Counted from the first letter of the stretch, positions 11,401 to 21,664 are shown. The stretch is 64,000 nucleotides of DNA from Schistocephalus solidus (GCA_017591395.1 WEDG01003504.1:1-64000); one strand, 5' to 3'. Notes: generated by a model not told the origin, from the sequence alone. Translations and numbers: made by a program.

Positions 11401-14400
11401 ATTTCTTTCGGAACGCCAGTTCAACAAATCGTAATCTGTGCTTTTGTTGTTGAGTAATTGGGGCTCCTAATTTGCCCTACTTTTCAGAATTCAGCGAAAA
11501 AGGCCAACGAAGCTGCTGAACGTCGACAGCTGCAGGCAGAACGATTGCGTGAACTGCACCGAAGGCGGCATCTGGAGAAGGTGGTGAGTCAACCTGTTAT
11601 GGTCTAATTTTCCCTGCCCCCACCTATCCCTGCGCGTGTCCTACCTCCGTGACTGTAATTCATGCACACAGCTTCTGCTGTAATTAGTTTGAGAAACACT
11701 AGAAATTTACCGGCTCTGTGCAGCTTTCTGGCTGAAGTCTCTACCCGTTGCTTTTTCCAGAAGCTGAAGAGGGGTGAAGGAGAGCAGGAGGATGACGAGG
11801 GCGAGCAAATTATGAACAGGAAGCAACGTCGTCTCGCCACCTCGAAACGCGTGCTGCACGCCCCTGACAATGAAGACGAAGAAGGCGAGGAGACCGAATC
11901 GGCCTCCCTTTCACCCGCCTCCAGCGCAGATGAGGATGAGGAGCTTGAGGCGGAAATAGAACAAAACGTGAGCGTCACACTCTCCGTCGCCAAAGTATCC
12001 CTTGAGCAGGCCTCACTAAACAAGGCCAAGGAGAACTGCCTCCTTTTGCGACAGAAGAAGGCCGCAGAACTTTTGGCCTCCTTTGCTCTGCCGGCGGCCG
12101 TCCAGGCCCAAATCACCTCCGCAACCACCACTTCCACTGTGGGCCTGACTGAGGAGAAGATGCGCAGGGTGAGTGCACGTTAGTTCTTTTCCTTGCCCAT
12201 TCTTCTTAAAATCGAAGTTGGTGCCTCATTGTAGTATCACAACGGCTGCATTCCTGGGTGGCCCATTCTCAACAGTTGAACGCTCTATTGAGTGCTACAT
12301 TAGAACCTTAATACGTAGTAGCACGCCTATTTTTTTACAACTATTTTTATCCTCTTCATAATTTCCTTGTCACGATTCGATGACAGCACTTTTTGACCCA
12401 CACATCAACTTAGGCTTTACTTATGAACAAGTACCCTGTACGGTTTCATAATTTTAGCGAACTGTTGCCGCCGCGGACCTGGAAGCCAGACGTGGTAAGG
12501 ACTATCTGGTACGTCTACTACACCTGCCTGCAAAACTGCTGTATGCAACTTTTTATATGGTAATACTTACTGCATGTTTCCCGGCAAGAGTACACTGACT
12601 TGTGCTAATTTCTCCTGACTTATCGCCTATATCTTCCTCCCTACGAAGTTGTGGCTGTCCGATCTACGCCACAAACGCCAACATTTGGCCAAACAGCGTT
12701 CCGCCAGACAGAGCCGTATCGATTTTGCCACGGAACTGGGCCTGAACGCCCCACCAACCGCCGAGTTGACAGGTAATGGTGTGTTGAAGACCGAGAACGC
12801 CGACTCTGTGGCAACTGTTGTCTCACTTGATCGCAAGACCTCTCGAGTAGAAGAGGGTTCACTGAACGAACGGAGGCAGAGGCAGCTGGAGAAGATCCGT
12901 GCCATGGCAGCAGAACTGAAACCTGAAAGAGGTCGTGGCAGCCGAAAACCTCTGAATACAGGGGATAGAGGAAGAGGAGCCCGTGGAGCTCGCACTTCCT
13001 CCAAGAAGGTACTTTATTTAAATTTCACATGTGTATGGTACCACAGTACTGTTTCGTTGAATGAGCCTATTTAAACCAGTCTCGCCCATTTTTAGTGCCT
13101 ACAACAACCATTTCAAACTGTAGTCATAACAACATACCTACTTTTGAAAAAATGAGTAGAAATAATAACACTCATCTTGATAGCTACATCGGAAGGATTC
13201 CAGTCGCAGCGTCATCGACAGTCTCAACGCCGAGGACAGCATGGATGGAAATGGTTCTCCCAGCCTTTTGGAAGAGGGTGTGGACAATTTAGAACAGCAA
13301 GTAAACGAAGACTCTAAAGTCACTTTGTTGGACGATGATTTTGAGTCAATTGACTGCCTCGATGAATTGGAAACCCGAGCGCCGTTGTCACACGCGGAAG
13401 CGCTCAAGTTACCTGTATCGCCGTCTTCCGTCCTTCCCTTCAGCTATGGCCCGAACAAATGTAGCAGGAGCACACGTGCCCGGGACGCTTTCGATCGCCT
13501 TGAGGACCTAAGCGATCTCAGCGAATCTGAACGTGATCAACTGGCAGTTCTAGACAGCGTGCGTGCCCTCTACGACCCGAATTCGTAAAGTAAGTGTCTA
13601 AAAACGTCGACTGTACTGTAGCATACATGAAACCACACTTCCAGGAATAACAAGTCTTCAAAACAGTTTTTCTCCGTATAGATTCCTTTACAAGCTGCAA
13701 AAGAGTATATCAGGCGTTTGCATTTTCTTACATCGATCACTGTTCCTTAAATTAGACTCTAAGCTGCAAGGGATGCTGTAAGTTACATTAGCTTACTAAA
13801 AGCAATTCTTAAGGTGTTTATTCCTGTTTATAGACAAGTTAAAAATAACCAAGTGATGTTTTATCAGAATGTTGGGCCTAGTCGATTGTTCCTGACGCTT
13901 ACTTACACGGTTTTCTATGTATCCTTTTTAGGGACGCCGGAACTACAGGACTTAAAGTTGATATTGCAGAATATTACACTCTTAATATTGGGGCTGAACC
14001 CATTCGGTAGGTCCTTTTCGACAGTTTTGTTTCATGAGAAGTTCAGCTTTCCCTTTTCCTTTGTCCTACTGTTCTTTCCCAAAAGTGAGGCTTCGAGTAA
14101 TTCCTGCGAATTCTCATCCACAGCGAGTTCATCTGCTTTTAGAGTGGCAGCCAGAACAGCCTCTAACTCTCGTCCATGCTATCAATTCTGTTGTATAGCG
14201 CTACGGAAGCCCTTTTCGAACGAAGCCTAATCGGAAGCCCACAGGCAGGAGTGAGTGAGTGCTTTTCGTGGATACTTCGGGACTCCTCTGTGGCGCTGTA
14301 CAAAGACAGGAGTCAGGCCGCCTGGATCCCTAAACGTCTTTTCATTACTGGTGGACTTGCGCACTTACCCGGAATGAAGGAACGCCTGCAGGTAGAACTG

Positions 14401-16685
14401 CAGCAGCTACTTCCCTGGCAGGAGAACGGACCAAACCTTGAAGTCGTTGTTGCAGGTCAGCACTACATCCTCTTCGGTTCTTTCCAAATTTGTAGACAGG
14501 TCCACTGATCTCATACTATCTTAACCGAAATTCTGAACTGAACTTGGGTTTGGATAATGATTATCATGCAACATAATATCAACAGGTTTCAGATGCCGGC
14601 TTTTGAATGCACCCCTTTTCGATCACCTGCAAATCTTCACTTAGCAAAAAATTGCTACTTAAGTAGCATGCTTTTTTCCATCGATTTTCGATACCCTTAT
14701 AAATTTAAATGTATTTTATTGAAAACTGCACAAAACTTTCTGAGTTTACTACTTGGTAGCAAATCAAATCTCCTTAACATTTTATTCTCTATGAAATGGT
14801 ATCTTTTGGTTTTAAGAGGGATTGGAATTATGTGTTTTAAAGACCGTGCTATGTACACTCCACTGACGTCCTATCTGTCGGTTTATTAATGCTCCTTATA
14901 AAGTATACAACATGGTCCTCAGTCTTTTTAAAATTTTAGTAGCTTTATATAGCATCTTAATAATAACACAGCAATATGTTATTTTCCTTACACGAAACGT
15001 TTACGCCTTGTAGGCTGTAAACCCTAAACAAAAATGTAACGGCAGATCTGGCTGAAAACTATTCAGGCATCGAAGAGTTTTTAATACCTTAAGTAACCTA
15101 TCCTGGAGCTTAAAATTTTGGAAAGGCTTAATTAACTACGAAAATCATACAGGCAAGACTATTCTTAGGCCTGTTTTCTACGAAACATATTTGAATTTAC
15201 GAGGACCTCAAAAATAAATTGAAAAAGCAACATTTTTCAAGTATCCTATTTTGCGATGTGCAGATTTTGTGGGCAGCCGGAGGTGTCTTCAAAAACCCGC
15301 ATCCTGGTGTGTCTGAAATATATCGTGGGATTATGCTGCACGATAATCATTCTTACAACCCCACTAAAGTAATCTTTTCTTACCGAAAATTCGCCTCAGA
15401 ATTTCAGTTTATATTTCATAAGATCGGTCACAAACTGTATGTTCATGTAGAGTGACGCCACCTCTTGCGTTCGCTGATTGTGGGTAGTTTAAAAGCTTCC
15501 AGTGAAAGGAAAATACGAACTAATGAGGATCCTGGCTGTGTGATGGATAAGCACCCGTGGACGATCAGTGGTAGCTGAGGTTTGCCCTATCGAGCGCAGT
15601 GTAAAGGCGGGTGGTGGTGGCACTATCACATGGCGGTTGTCGCACCTCACTTAATAGATTATTTGTTTTATTACGGCTGCCTTTCTGGCTAGGCATCAGT
15701 GGAAAATCACCGCATTGAGACATAGCCAGTGTTTTACGCACGAACTACGCTCTGGCAGAGCTGCTTTATAGAACGGTGATTAAATGATAACTTGCCATTC
15801 TAGTCTCCCCCGTCTATGGCAGCAATAAAGTCAAGCATTTGATTAATATCGGTGTGATATTAGCCAAAGGACGAAATTGAAAGCTTTGGAGGCTTCTGAC
15901 CTGACGAAGATGTGAGGCAGGATGCATAATTTTCTGAGAAATGGCGGTTGCGCTCTATTATCAAAATAATCTCAGCACTCATTCCGCCGTTACTCGATAG
16001 TAAGCCGTTTAAAACGAATGGGTCTACCCATCTCTTATACGGTAGGCTCAATTGACTCTTCAGCGTGTTATTTTCATTATGATGCTTTTATGTTTTCATC
16101 CAAATAGTGCATAATGTAAGTCGTGTTTTTTCTTTCACGTTGTCCGCACCCCTCTACTGTAAAACTGTTTTATGCCTGTTCAGCTCAAGACAGTTGGGAA
16201 CTTGTGGCTGTTTAGCTTGAGGATTTTTGTGCGACGCATGCTAACGAGAAGTCTCCAAGTTGAGGACAGTGTGTCTAGGCCCGTGGCATAAAAGCATCCT
16301 ACTCCATGCATCCATTCACAAAATGATTCCTTAAAAAGCTAGATGCCGTAGGAAATAATCTTTTTACTCACCTCTTGGTTATGCACACATGTAATACTGA
16401 AAAAATAACCACATTTCTGATAAGAAACCCACCTAATGACTGTTTTCGCCCCTTTTTGTTAAAGCTGATCCGAGTTTGGATGCCTGGCACGGTGCACGCA
16501 AATGGAGCCTCACTGCCATGGAAAAGGACGTGGGCTTTACAACTCGCAGCCAGTATGAGGAATGCGGACTTGAGTATCTAGTGGAGAATGAAATCAGTAA
16601 TCGTTTCTATGGCAACACTCGTGATCTTGAATTGAACCCGAAATTTACCTCTGGCAGAGGTCGGCAACCCAGCATGATAAACTAA
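324..16685 (+). CDS. ACTR5: Actin-related protein 5 (ARP5), multi-exon gene
   Basis: ARP5 is a nuclear actin-fold subunit of the INO80 chromatin remodeller. I read these exons: 324-659 and about 697-803 (damaged), 832-904, 3202-3407, 9238-9354, 11488-11583, 11761-12168, 12458-12508, 12649-13008, 13196-13584, 13932-14006, 14199-14455, 16465-16685. From 832 on, every exon has AG/GT borders and the phases join without a stop, about 750 codons. Family landmarks in order: IDNG near 345; a GYHNTHV and LQQLLALKY segment (3202-3407); NYREEMNKW (9238-9354); basic/acidic coiled-coil insert (11488-13584); [14 protein letters not shown] followed by ALFERSLIG (13932-14455); [27 protein letters not shown] and the tail [13 protein letters not shown] (16465 on). 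The insert makes it longer than vertebrate ARP5 (about 600 aa). The frame is open upstream of ATG 324 back to an acceptor at 301-302, so the true start may lie earlier or outside the window. Confidence 0.88.
832..9354 (+). CDS. ACTR5: ARP5 exons 3-5 (832-904, 3202-3407, 9238-9354)
   Basis: These exons are given separately because their introns are swollen by repeats. Exon 3 follows TTCACAG and ends AGC A|GTAAGT (phase 1). Exon 4 starts after TCCACAG with two bases completing that codon and ends GCC GAA|GTGAGT. It carries the ARP5 glycine-rich segment (SFGYHNTHV, then [18 protein letters not shown]). Exon 5 starts after TTTCAG and ends TCG GAA|GTAAGT, giving [15 protein letters not shown], the counterpart of the family's AEDYVEELHKW stretch. 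Intron 3 is 2.3 kb with a triplet microsatellite. Intron 4 is 5.8 kb with a LINE, SINEs and PLE debris. The phases agree across all three. Confidence 0.85.
1060..2224. repeat. ACT/ACC trinucleotide microsatellite, about 1.16 kb
   Basis: The stretch is almost entirely CAC and TAC triplets with scattered CTCAC hexamer interruptions. It purifies to ACT repeats after about 1,800. It lies in ARP5 intron 3 and ends directly at a family A repeat (2226). Long open frames across it (poly-Thr/His/Tyr) are artefacts of the triplet repeat. The density and bordering position suggest expansion from a triplet stretch at the edge of a transposed element. Confidence 0.95.
2226..2870 (+). repeat. Family A GC-rich dispersed repeat, copy 1
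   Basis: It begins CAGTTCGAATGTTGATTTCG and contains the blocks GTCCACCGTATGCT, GGTGCAGGGACGGTGACTTG, CCGGTGTCAAGACAGAGTC and GAGAGGGCGCAGG. These recur, in the same order and on the same strand, at 3490, 3850, 26895 and 47930, more weakly near 9,800. It has no long ORF and no LTR or tRNA-like box that I can see. I take it as a non-autonomous dispersed element of unknown class. Confidence 0.7.
3490..3835 (+). repeat. Family A dispersed repeat, copy 2 (partial)
   Basis: This copy shares the CAGTTCG start, the GTCCACCGAATGCT block, GGTGCAGGGACGATGA and CCCGGTGTCAAGACA with copy 1. It then diverges into a segment ending near CACCCTGATTTGCCCC. It follows ARP5 exon 4 by about 80 bases. Confidence 0.65.
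3845..4640 (+). repeat. Family A dispersed repeat, copy 3 (longest)
   Basis: This is the longest family A copy. It has the TTCGACCGTCG start, GTGTCAAGACAGAGCC and GAGAGGGCGCAGG blocks, then the middle segment CGTCGACCTCACTCTCT, and a second half with GGGAGTAGGCGCA that resembles the first half. It runs to the 3' flank of the minus-strand LINE. The internal similarity suggests the unit is itself a degenerate dimer. Confidence 0.65.
4701..6447 (-). mobile_element. 5'-truncated LINE: reverse transcriptase with C-terminal C2H2 zinc fingers
   Basis: Read on the minus strand, RT sequence starts at about 6447 ([17 protein letters not shown]). It continues through the active-site region (ILFADN; the expected FADD has its last Asp replaced by Asn) and the thumb/C-terminal part ([50 protein letters not shown]). 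It then passes into about five C2H2 finger units of the form [22 protein letters not shown], separated by Ser/Thr-rich linkers. The last finger, at about 4,770-4,710 ([12 protein letters not shown]), is followed by a stop at 4703-4701. Several frameshifts separate the parts, and one finger has Cys replaced by Phe. The RT type is that of the 'endonuclease-reverse transcriptase' non-LTR elements. The endonuclease end is missing; upstream sequence is the ribozyme repeat. Confidence 0.82.
6469..6540 (+). ncRNA. Degenerate hammerhead ribozyme, unit 1 of the 6.4-kb pair
   Basis: CCCA-CTGAGGA is followed by stem II strands GCTGA and TCGGC, but the core GAAA is GACA. CACGTGTC and TGGG follow. The changed invariant A should abolish cleavage. 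Confidence 0.6.
6823..6894 (+). ncRNA. Degenerate hammerhead ribozyme, unit 2 of the 6.4-kb pair
   Basis: CCCA-CTGAGGA-GCCGA is kept and GAAA is present. The 3' arm of stem II is TCAAC rather than TCGGC, and stem III reads ACACGTAT. It is probably inactive. Confidence 0.55.
6963..7065 (+). repeat. ~100-bp repeat B, copy 1, ending in (TA)n
   Basis: CTACTCGTCGCTATTCGACC through AGATCGGTGAGCCTCACA matches 8262-8365 on the same strand and 7869-7970 inverted. At 6963 and 8262 it runs straight into a (TA)n tract. Confidence 0.65.
7063..7137. repeat. (TA)n microsatellite
   Basis: About 75 bases of alternating TA with one CA interruption, between repeat B and a PLE-like 3' tail. Confidence 0.95.
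7138..7615 (+). mobile_element. Probable PLE-derived 3' tail
   Basis: The non-repetitive DNA between two (TA)n tracts has an 85-codon open stretch (7136-7393) without recognised domains. It ends with CTCCGACGATGGAATC, TTGAAACGTCAGG and ATTAAACC at 7501-7548. That end has the same layout (YNGACGA, hairpin, GAAA, ATTAAA-like) as the 3' tails of the identified PLEs at 41,880 and 58,725. The assignment rests only on that resemblance and on the (TA)n border. Confidence 0.35.
7618..7670. repeat. (TA)n microsatellite at a SINE 3' end
   Basis: About 50 bases of TA directly following, in SINE orientation, the 3' end of the minus-strand SINE at 7671-7850. Confidence 0.95.
7671..7850 (-). mobile_element. 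tRNA-derived SINE, copy 1
   Basis: On the minus strand GAGCCCGTGGCTCAATGG (box A-like) is at about 7830-7810 and GGTTCGAATCC (perfect B box) at 7780-7770. These are followed by the non-tRNA body with GGCTGATGACGGCTAGTAAG and AGAAATGGCCATTCCGGTC, and the element ends in (AT)n. The head resembles an elongator tRNA gene with CGCGGGTTCGAATCCCAGG. Confidence 0.8.
7869..7970 (-). repeat. ~100-bp repeat B, inverted copy
   Basis: GGCTCACCGATCTGCTTCAGG through CGCATAGCGACGTGTAGC is the inverse of 8262-8365. It sits between two SINE copies. Confidence 0.6.
7976..8160 (-). mobile_element. tRNA-derived SINE, copy 2
   Basis: This is the same element as 7671-7850, about 90% alike by eye. The B box GGTTCGAATCC is at 8085-8075, and box A contains TGGCTCAATGGT. 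The body has AGAAATGGCCATTCTGGTC. Confidence 0.8.
8187..8262 (-). mobile_element. SINE, copy 3 (3' part only)
   Basis: Only the non-tRNA body (GGCTGATGACGGCTAATAAG to GACAAAGACAAAGGAGACC on the opposite strand) is kept. The tRNA-like head is missing and repeat B begins at 8262. Confidence 0.7.
8262..8428 (+). repeat. Repeat B, copy 3, followed by (TA)n
   Basis: CGCTACACGTCGCTATGCG to GCCCCACACTATCA is repeat B. It contains a perfect 16-base palindrome GGAACATGCATGTTCC at 8319-8334. The (TA)n tract follows to 8428. Confidence 0.7.
8429..8815 (+). mobile_element. PLE fragment: GIY-YIG endonuclease end
   Basis: Short matches in shifting frames follow the PLE endonuclease. NPKDRLP comes first, then a [12 protein letters not shown] GIY-YIG region near 8,505. 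[14 protein letters not shown] follows near 8,610, and the characteristic tail [26 protein letters not shown] lies at about 8,693-8,770. The tail matches the HSDxxxINRHxDLD ending of the PLEs at 35.6, 41.7 and 49.8 kb. Multiple frameshifts make it a dead copy. Confidence 0.7.
9780..10110 (+). repeat. Family A dispersed repeat, diverged copy
   Basis: GGCGCGGCCTAA, GCGTGCCACGCACGATCTGG, GAGGCCATTGCAACC and TTTTAGCGCGTCGTGG follow the order of family A. The copy is AT-drifted, so it is an old insertion in ARP5 intron 5. Confidence 0.45.
10111..11487. other. ARP5 intron 5 sequence, no feature seen
   Basis: Ordinary AT-rich intron sequence. I see no ORF with recognisable content and no repeat that recurs in the window. 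Confidence 0.5.
11488..13584 (+). CDS. ACTR5: ARP5 exons 6-10, charged central insert
   Basis: Five exons (11488-11583, 11761-12168, 12458-12508, 12649-13008, 13196-13584) encode the ARP5-specific insertion in the actin fold. It opens with a basic helix rich in [10 protein letters not shown] and RQRRL-like runs, then an acidic region ([19 protein letters not shown]), an [17 protein letters not shown] helix, another RKRQHLAK-type basic helix, an [21 protein letters not shown] segment rich in Gly and Arg, and a final acidic part ending [12 protein letters not shown]. All internal junctions are phase 0 except the last, which ends on TC|GTAAAG and joins G|GAC at 13932. The alternative donor GTAAGT at 13590 would include an in-frame TAA, so 13585 is preferred. 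In other animals this region contacts INO80 partners; here that is inferred. Confidence 0.85.
13932..16685 (+). CDS. ACTR5: ARP5 exons 11-13, C-terminal actin fold and stop
   Basis: Exon 11 (13932-14006) reads [25 protein letters not shown] and ends CG|GTAGGT. Exon 12 (14199-14455) begins after TTGTATAG and completes that Arg codon, giving [13 protein letters not shown]. This matches the family's RVPEILFQPSLIG in length, which decides the acceptor. It continues with [14 protein letters not shown] and the phosphate-binding TGG segment, then ends GCA G|GTCAGC. Exon 13 (16465-16685) starts after TTGTTAAAG with CT GAT CCG and carries [10 protein letters not shown], then the ARP5 signature YEECGLEYL, and stops at TAA 16683-16685. 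The 2-kb intron 12 holds nothing I recognise apart from a degraded SINE-like piece at about 15,770-15,830. Confidence 0.88.
14456..16464. other. ARP5 intron 12, no gene seen
   Basis: Mostly unique AT-rich sequence. A short stretch at about 15,770-15,830 (CATTCTAGTCTCCCCCGTC) recurs at about 17,630-17,670 and resembles the body end of the tRNA-derived SINE, so it is probably an old SINE scrap. Confidence 0.4.
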
Positions 16686-16751
16686 TAATTTAAACACAGT
16701 GGAAGTGTACGAGCGTAAATTTTATGACACCAGATTTTGCAGTTATTTGTA

Positions 16752-16757
16752 AATAAA
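16752..16757 (+). terminator. Polyadenylation signal of ACTR5
   Basis: AATAAA lies 67 bases after the ARP5 stop codon in an AT-rich 3' UTR, and a T-rich stretch follows. This is a conventional place for a cleavage and polyadenylation signal. Confidence 0.7.
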
Positions 16758-16759
16758 TT

Positions 16760-19700
16760 TATATATTGTACTAAACGGTTTAGTCGTTATTTGCGCAATT
16801 CGTGACTGCAGGCGTCCAAGTAGTCGACTTGCAACTTTTCCGGCCAAGAACCGTATTTCCGGCGCTGGCGGCCGTTTTAAAGTCTGTACGCTGCCTGTGC
16901 TAACTAAATCGTATCAAAAGCCTGCGATGAATATAGGAAGTATAGTATGCTAATTATCAATAGACTGTCGAGGGTCGGTCTCTTGTACACTTTCCCGTCA
17001 AAGAACTTCAGCATTTCAAGCACATCTTTGTGCATTGAGCTGACACAATTTAATACCTTTCCATTCCCTCAGGCGTCACCTTGACCTTCCTTAGTTTTAG
17101 TAATGCGAAACCATCCAGTAGAACGGATTACGAGAATAGTATTGGGTCGGCCCCCAGAAAATAAAAAAACAGTTTGTGCTTGGGGCCTATGTTAACTAAT
17201 CAAGTGTGTATTCCGACCGTCCTAATGGGCATCACAAGAGGCTATTTTGTCGTAGCCAGCACGCCGGGTTTTCACAGAAAATCTTAAATTATAGGCTTGG
17301 AATCGTCTTTAATGTGGGATAAGGGTATTTCGCAAGAGAGAATACATATTTGCTTTCATTCAGACATAAATGCATTGTAAGTCCTCAAAATCAACAGAAT
17401 CCATTCTCCCTCAGAATTTTGTATAGTTTTCCCGATTCGTGCAGCTCAATTATGTCTCTTCCACTGGCAATATATTTTCCACGTATGTATAGGTGTGGTG
17501 TCTAAAAAGAAACGCACAGCCTCCATACAGAACGCAAACTATCGTAGAAGAAAAAAGACAATAACTGAGGTTATTTTTCTCAAGTCTTGCTGGCCAGGGT
17601 TTCAAGTATTGCTAGCTGAAAACGGCGATTAAATCAAAAATTGTCATTCTAGTCTCCGCCGTCTTTGTCAGAGAGCAGAACGGATAATAATTCTAGACGG
17701 CTCAGAAGGGATGAACACCAATGATAGGGAGTCTATTACTATAAACAGAACATGGGGTAAACAAAACCCTTCTCGTGCCATATTCGAGTCACCGGTGCAT
17801 TTTACCGTTTCAAATTCTTATTTTGCGATCGCTCAAAGTTCAGGCTAGAATTCTCCATGGGTAATTTAAAGAAGTCTTTCACACGAAAATTTAACCTTGG
17901 TAACATCAGATCGGAAACATACTATAGCTAGTATCTGTACGCTTATCGTAAAATTTCCCGGCGTGATTGTTTTAAAATAACACAATTAAGTCTCGTTACA
18001 CTAATGCATAAATTAACATTTGGAGGTGTCAGTCGAATGACTCCGAGATCGGTAATCCACTTGATGCTTATAATTCCTGAACAGATCCCGTTAAAACTTG
18101 TATATGGACGATTACATCTGGCGACATGCACGGTTTCATCTTTAAAGCTCTTAAGAGGCGTGACCGCGTTTCTGCAGATATGATAATAATGAAGTTTGTA
18201 AAACAACGGGAAAATCGGAAACAGCCAAATTGTTGAGAGACACATGCGAGTGGTGCTGGTTGTTTGTGGAACGACATGTGGGTGTTGAGGCTTTCGTTTC
18301 TAGAACCAGTGCAGGCTTTTACATTTCCAACAAAGGCGAAGAAGGTGGGATGGCCGGTTCTGGCTTATCTTCCATTGCCAATTATCTCCGCTTTTTCGGT
18401 AATATTTCACTTATGGATTGCTCGCTAATTTTTTATCGTCGGTAACTTTGGTATACATCCTTATAATTTGCTGATAAATCGATGGTACCGCATCAACACA
18501 GTAGTATACGGTAACCGAGATCCTTGCCGAGAAGGTACCTAAAAGTATACATAACCAATATCTTAACATAGCGCTTTCGTCTAAGTATGCGTACTCAGTT
18601 CGCGTATAACCCGTGATCAGCTTTCTGTTCCAATTTTCTTCGCTCATCTGGCGGTCACATCGATCTGTATTGACAATTCGCAATATCCAAGCTCATTGTG
18701 AGTTGGTTGAAGATTTATAAGTTTACTCTTTGGCAGCATTCGTAAGTAAAACTTGTTTCGCTAATATGTTATGGGAGTATTTATGCATTCAGTTGACTCT
18801 CGATATTCATGGGGGGTGAGGGACAACAAGTACGCGCAAATGCTTGAGACCCCCCCCCCAAAACGCTTATAACTACGTATTTAAATGTTTAAACAGCAAG
18901 ATTACCTTAAAATATAATGCCAAAACTTAAATACTATTTCAAAGTCACCTTATAATATTATCCTTGAAAATGCTTGGCTTGCAGCCACGCGTGAACAAAC
19001 CTATAATTGTTGCTTTTATCAAGACGTAAATGGATGAAATCGCCCCTGTGTCCAGACACACATTTAGTATTAGAATTGTGAAATTATAAAACCATTTTTC
19101 ACTCATGAAATATTTTAAGTCGTGAAAGTAAATGCAAATAATTAGCAAATATTTTAATAATTCTCTATGAAAAAATCTGCTAATAAGTGAGTGCGATTAC
19201 TAAACTGCGAATAGGCGGGGGTCAACTGTTTATGCAAAATGGCCGCATAGGATGTTTTAACATGTTTGCATGCACAAAGGATATTTATTTGCAGAGCATA
19301 CGCACTGCATATGCGGTACAATCCGTAGACGGAAAAGTCCCCGTATTTCAAAGGAAGCTCCGGAAGTTTCCTTTCCAACCAATGTACTGTGGTTAATAGC
19401 AAATTCATTTAAAACATCACTGTTCATCTGCCCCTGGTGAAAATGACCCTTTTAATATCCGCATCTCGCTAACGCAATGACGCTGCCTCGGACTTGTCAA
19501 GAGAAAATGCGGGATCCAACTGCCTAAGTCAACTAATTAGAGTTAATTGGCTAACTATCCTTATACACTGAGTGTCATGGTCCATGCTCAGGCGTAGAAT
19601 ATGCTTAACTGATTTACTTTTGAAAACGGCATACTGATCAAATGGAGAAAGTACATAGGATTTGGCCATTCTTCCGAGTTTAAGAGGAAGTTGCAATCAA

Positions 19701-21035
19701 AGGGTTCAACTAAACTAGTTTGTTAAGTGTACGTGCCAAGCAATCTCAGGCGGTACAAATGCAAGAGGATTAATGAAGTGGCGTTGCAATAAGACGTTTA
19801 AACAGCATGAAGTACGTACGCGATTTGCTGAACTTAAACTGTCTAAGGGAAACTGGAAAGTAGACATGCGAAACGGGACCTAGTGTATACGCGGGTCACT
19901 TGTTAGAAGGATGGATAACCCCTTAAAAATATAGGGTATGATTACTTTATAATTATAAGGTTGATAGGGGCTGACAAAACTTAGGCAGTTATTTTTAAGG
20001 AATTAAATTATAAAAACAGGCTTAAAATTAAAGAATAAACGGGATTCATTGACGCCTACCATTCTCCACTGGCAAAGGTGTTTAAAATAAAGATATGAGT
20101 CAAGTTTGCCGACATCCTGCCTAAGTTCAATGTTAAGTATTTCGTAGGCCCATGGATCACGTTTATTAAGATTATAAACCGACAGAATCTGTTCCACGTG
20201 TACACCCTCTGGTGTACTCGACTTTGATATTAGGAGGATCGGCCGTTGTTTTATCTTTGCCTCGAGAAAGTCTATCCCATTCATATAGTTGCGCTTTATA
20301 TACGGTCAACCAAAACGCGCATTTGTCCATTTAAAGAAATCAGCAACAGATAAGAAATGAAGTGAGGAGTCGGTCCCCTGGTCAAGTTTCCTGTTCTCAA
20401 GCACGTAGTTTTTGGTATTCCCTATTCTAGCCTTCTGGTTTGGCAAACTAAGTTCATTTTCAGTAATCGGAGGGAATATTTATATGCAACAAATTTCGAT
20501 CTCCTTTGAATAACCTCCTCGACTAGTACTTTCTCTACAACTGCTTGAAGATTGCAAACTTTCTTGACCAGTATGAATCTTGATTTTGTATCGATGATAT
20601 TACGCCTGTGAAATTGATAGTACACAACCTTTTTACAAAATATTTCTTAAGCACGCATTTTCCTGATTTACACAGATTAGCGAATTTAACATGAATAGTC
20701 ACCTTATATTACCATCGAGGATGTATTGTCAAAGACCATAATCAAAAATATGTAAAGTCTATCAAATGTAGCCCCGCATAGCCCTCAAAACTGTCGGTGG
20801 CTACGAAGTGGGTTCGGGGAGTGAGGGGTTGACGACAGAGCTGGGAATGGAACCATCAACACTGAAGGCCCTATAGACCGGCCATTGCATGACATAGAAC
20901 TATAGGTGCAAAGTGAGGGCAAAAGAGTGTTTATTTGTTATAAACAGATTATAAAATGGTTGGAAAAACATGTATATTCAGAAATATTTCTGTCATAGGT
21001 GTCAGTATACATTGAACACATGACGTTCTTCATTC
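16760..21035. other. Intergenic stretch without identified gene
   Basis: The DNA is AT-rich. I found no convincing exon, RNA gene or conserved motif. The only recurring piece is the SINE-like scrap near 17,630. Open frames here are short and lack composition or motifs suggesting coding. Confidence 0.5.
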
Positions 21036-21560
21036 AAATTTGTATATTTAAGGCCCAGAGGGCCCCATGATTAGAAACGTAGTATCGCGGTATAAAAAAA
21101 TACAAACTGGATAATTGCTGCACTATTTGAGCAGCCATATGAACAGCAGAAATGAGTAGTATGCTAGGCATATCCGATTCAGAACGATTTGCCATTTTTA
21201 AAACAATAGTCAACACTATTTGGAATATACGGGAACTAGTACAGAAGCAGTTAAAATCTTCTACGGTTAATTCAGGGTGGAGTTCGGTGAGCCACCAATT
21301 AAAAAAAGTATGGAAAATAAACTGCTTCCCTAAAAAAATTAATGGCTAGAGTTGATGGCATTGGAACGATGCAATAGGCTAGTACTGTGATGTTGCTGAG
21401 AACGTTTGATGGTTCGGAACACTTCTTGTAGGTGAGAGATAATATAACAGTCAGAGCTACTGTTTATAACTACCATGAAGGTGAGAGAGATGGAAAATCA
21501 TCGTGAATAACAGGGTCAATCGAATAGGGAAAAGAAGAGGTCAGGAGACCATCACCAAAT
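21036..21560 (-). mobile_element. Inverted 3' end of LINE (left arm)
   Basis: It matches, inverted, about 25,190-25,710. Shared blocks include GGCCCAGAGGGCCC against GGGCCCTCTGGGCC, ATCCGATTCAGAACGATTTGCC, GTGATGTTGCTGA and the GGTGAGAGAG run. This arm is the 3' portion of the same LINE family on the minus strand, 5'-truncated. Together with the + copy it forms an inverted repeat with about 3.6 kb between the arms. Confidence 0.75.
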
Positions 21561-21664
21561 AATTCTAAGTTACATCAATTGCAAACCGGAGATCAAGGAT
21601 ACGGTCAGCATCAACTTATTCTAAGTTACATCAATCGCAACCGGAGATCAAAGATACGGTCAGT
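21561..21664. repeat. Short tandem duplication (~59 bp x 2)
   Basis: TTCTAAGTTACATCAATTGC and CCGGAGATCAAGGATACGG recur about 59 bases later with few changes. Confidence 0.75.

Noticed and set aside
13814..14230. 138-codon ORF over ARP5 exon 11 as a separate gene
   Set aside because: It is in the wrong frame; the ARP5 frame with splice sites at 13932-14006 and 14199 gives the family motifs.
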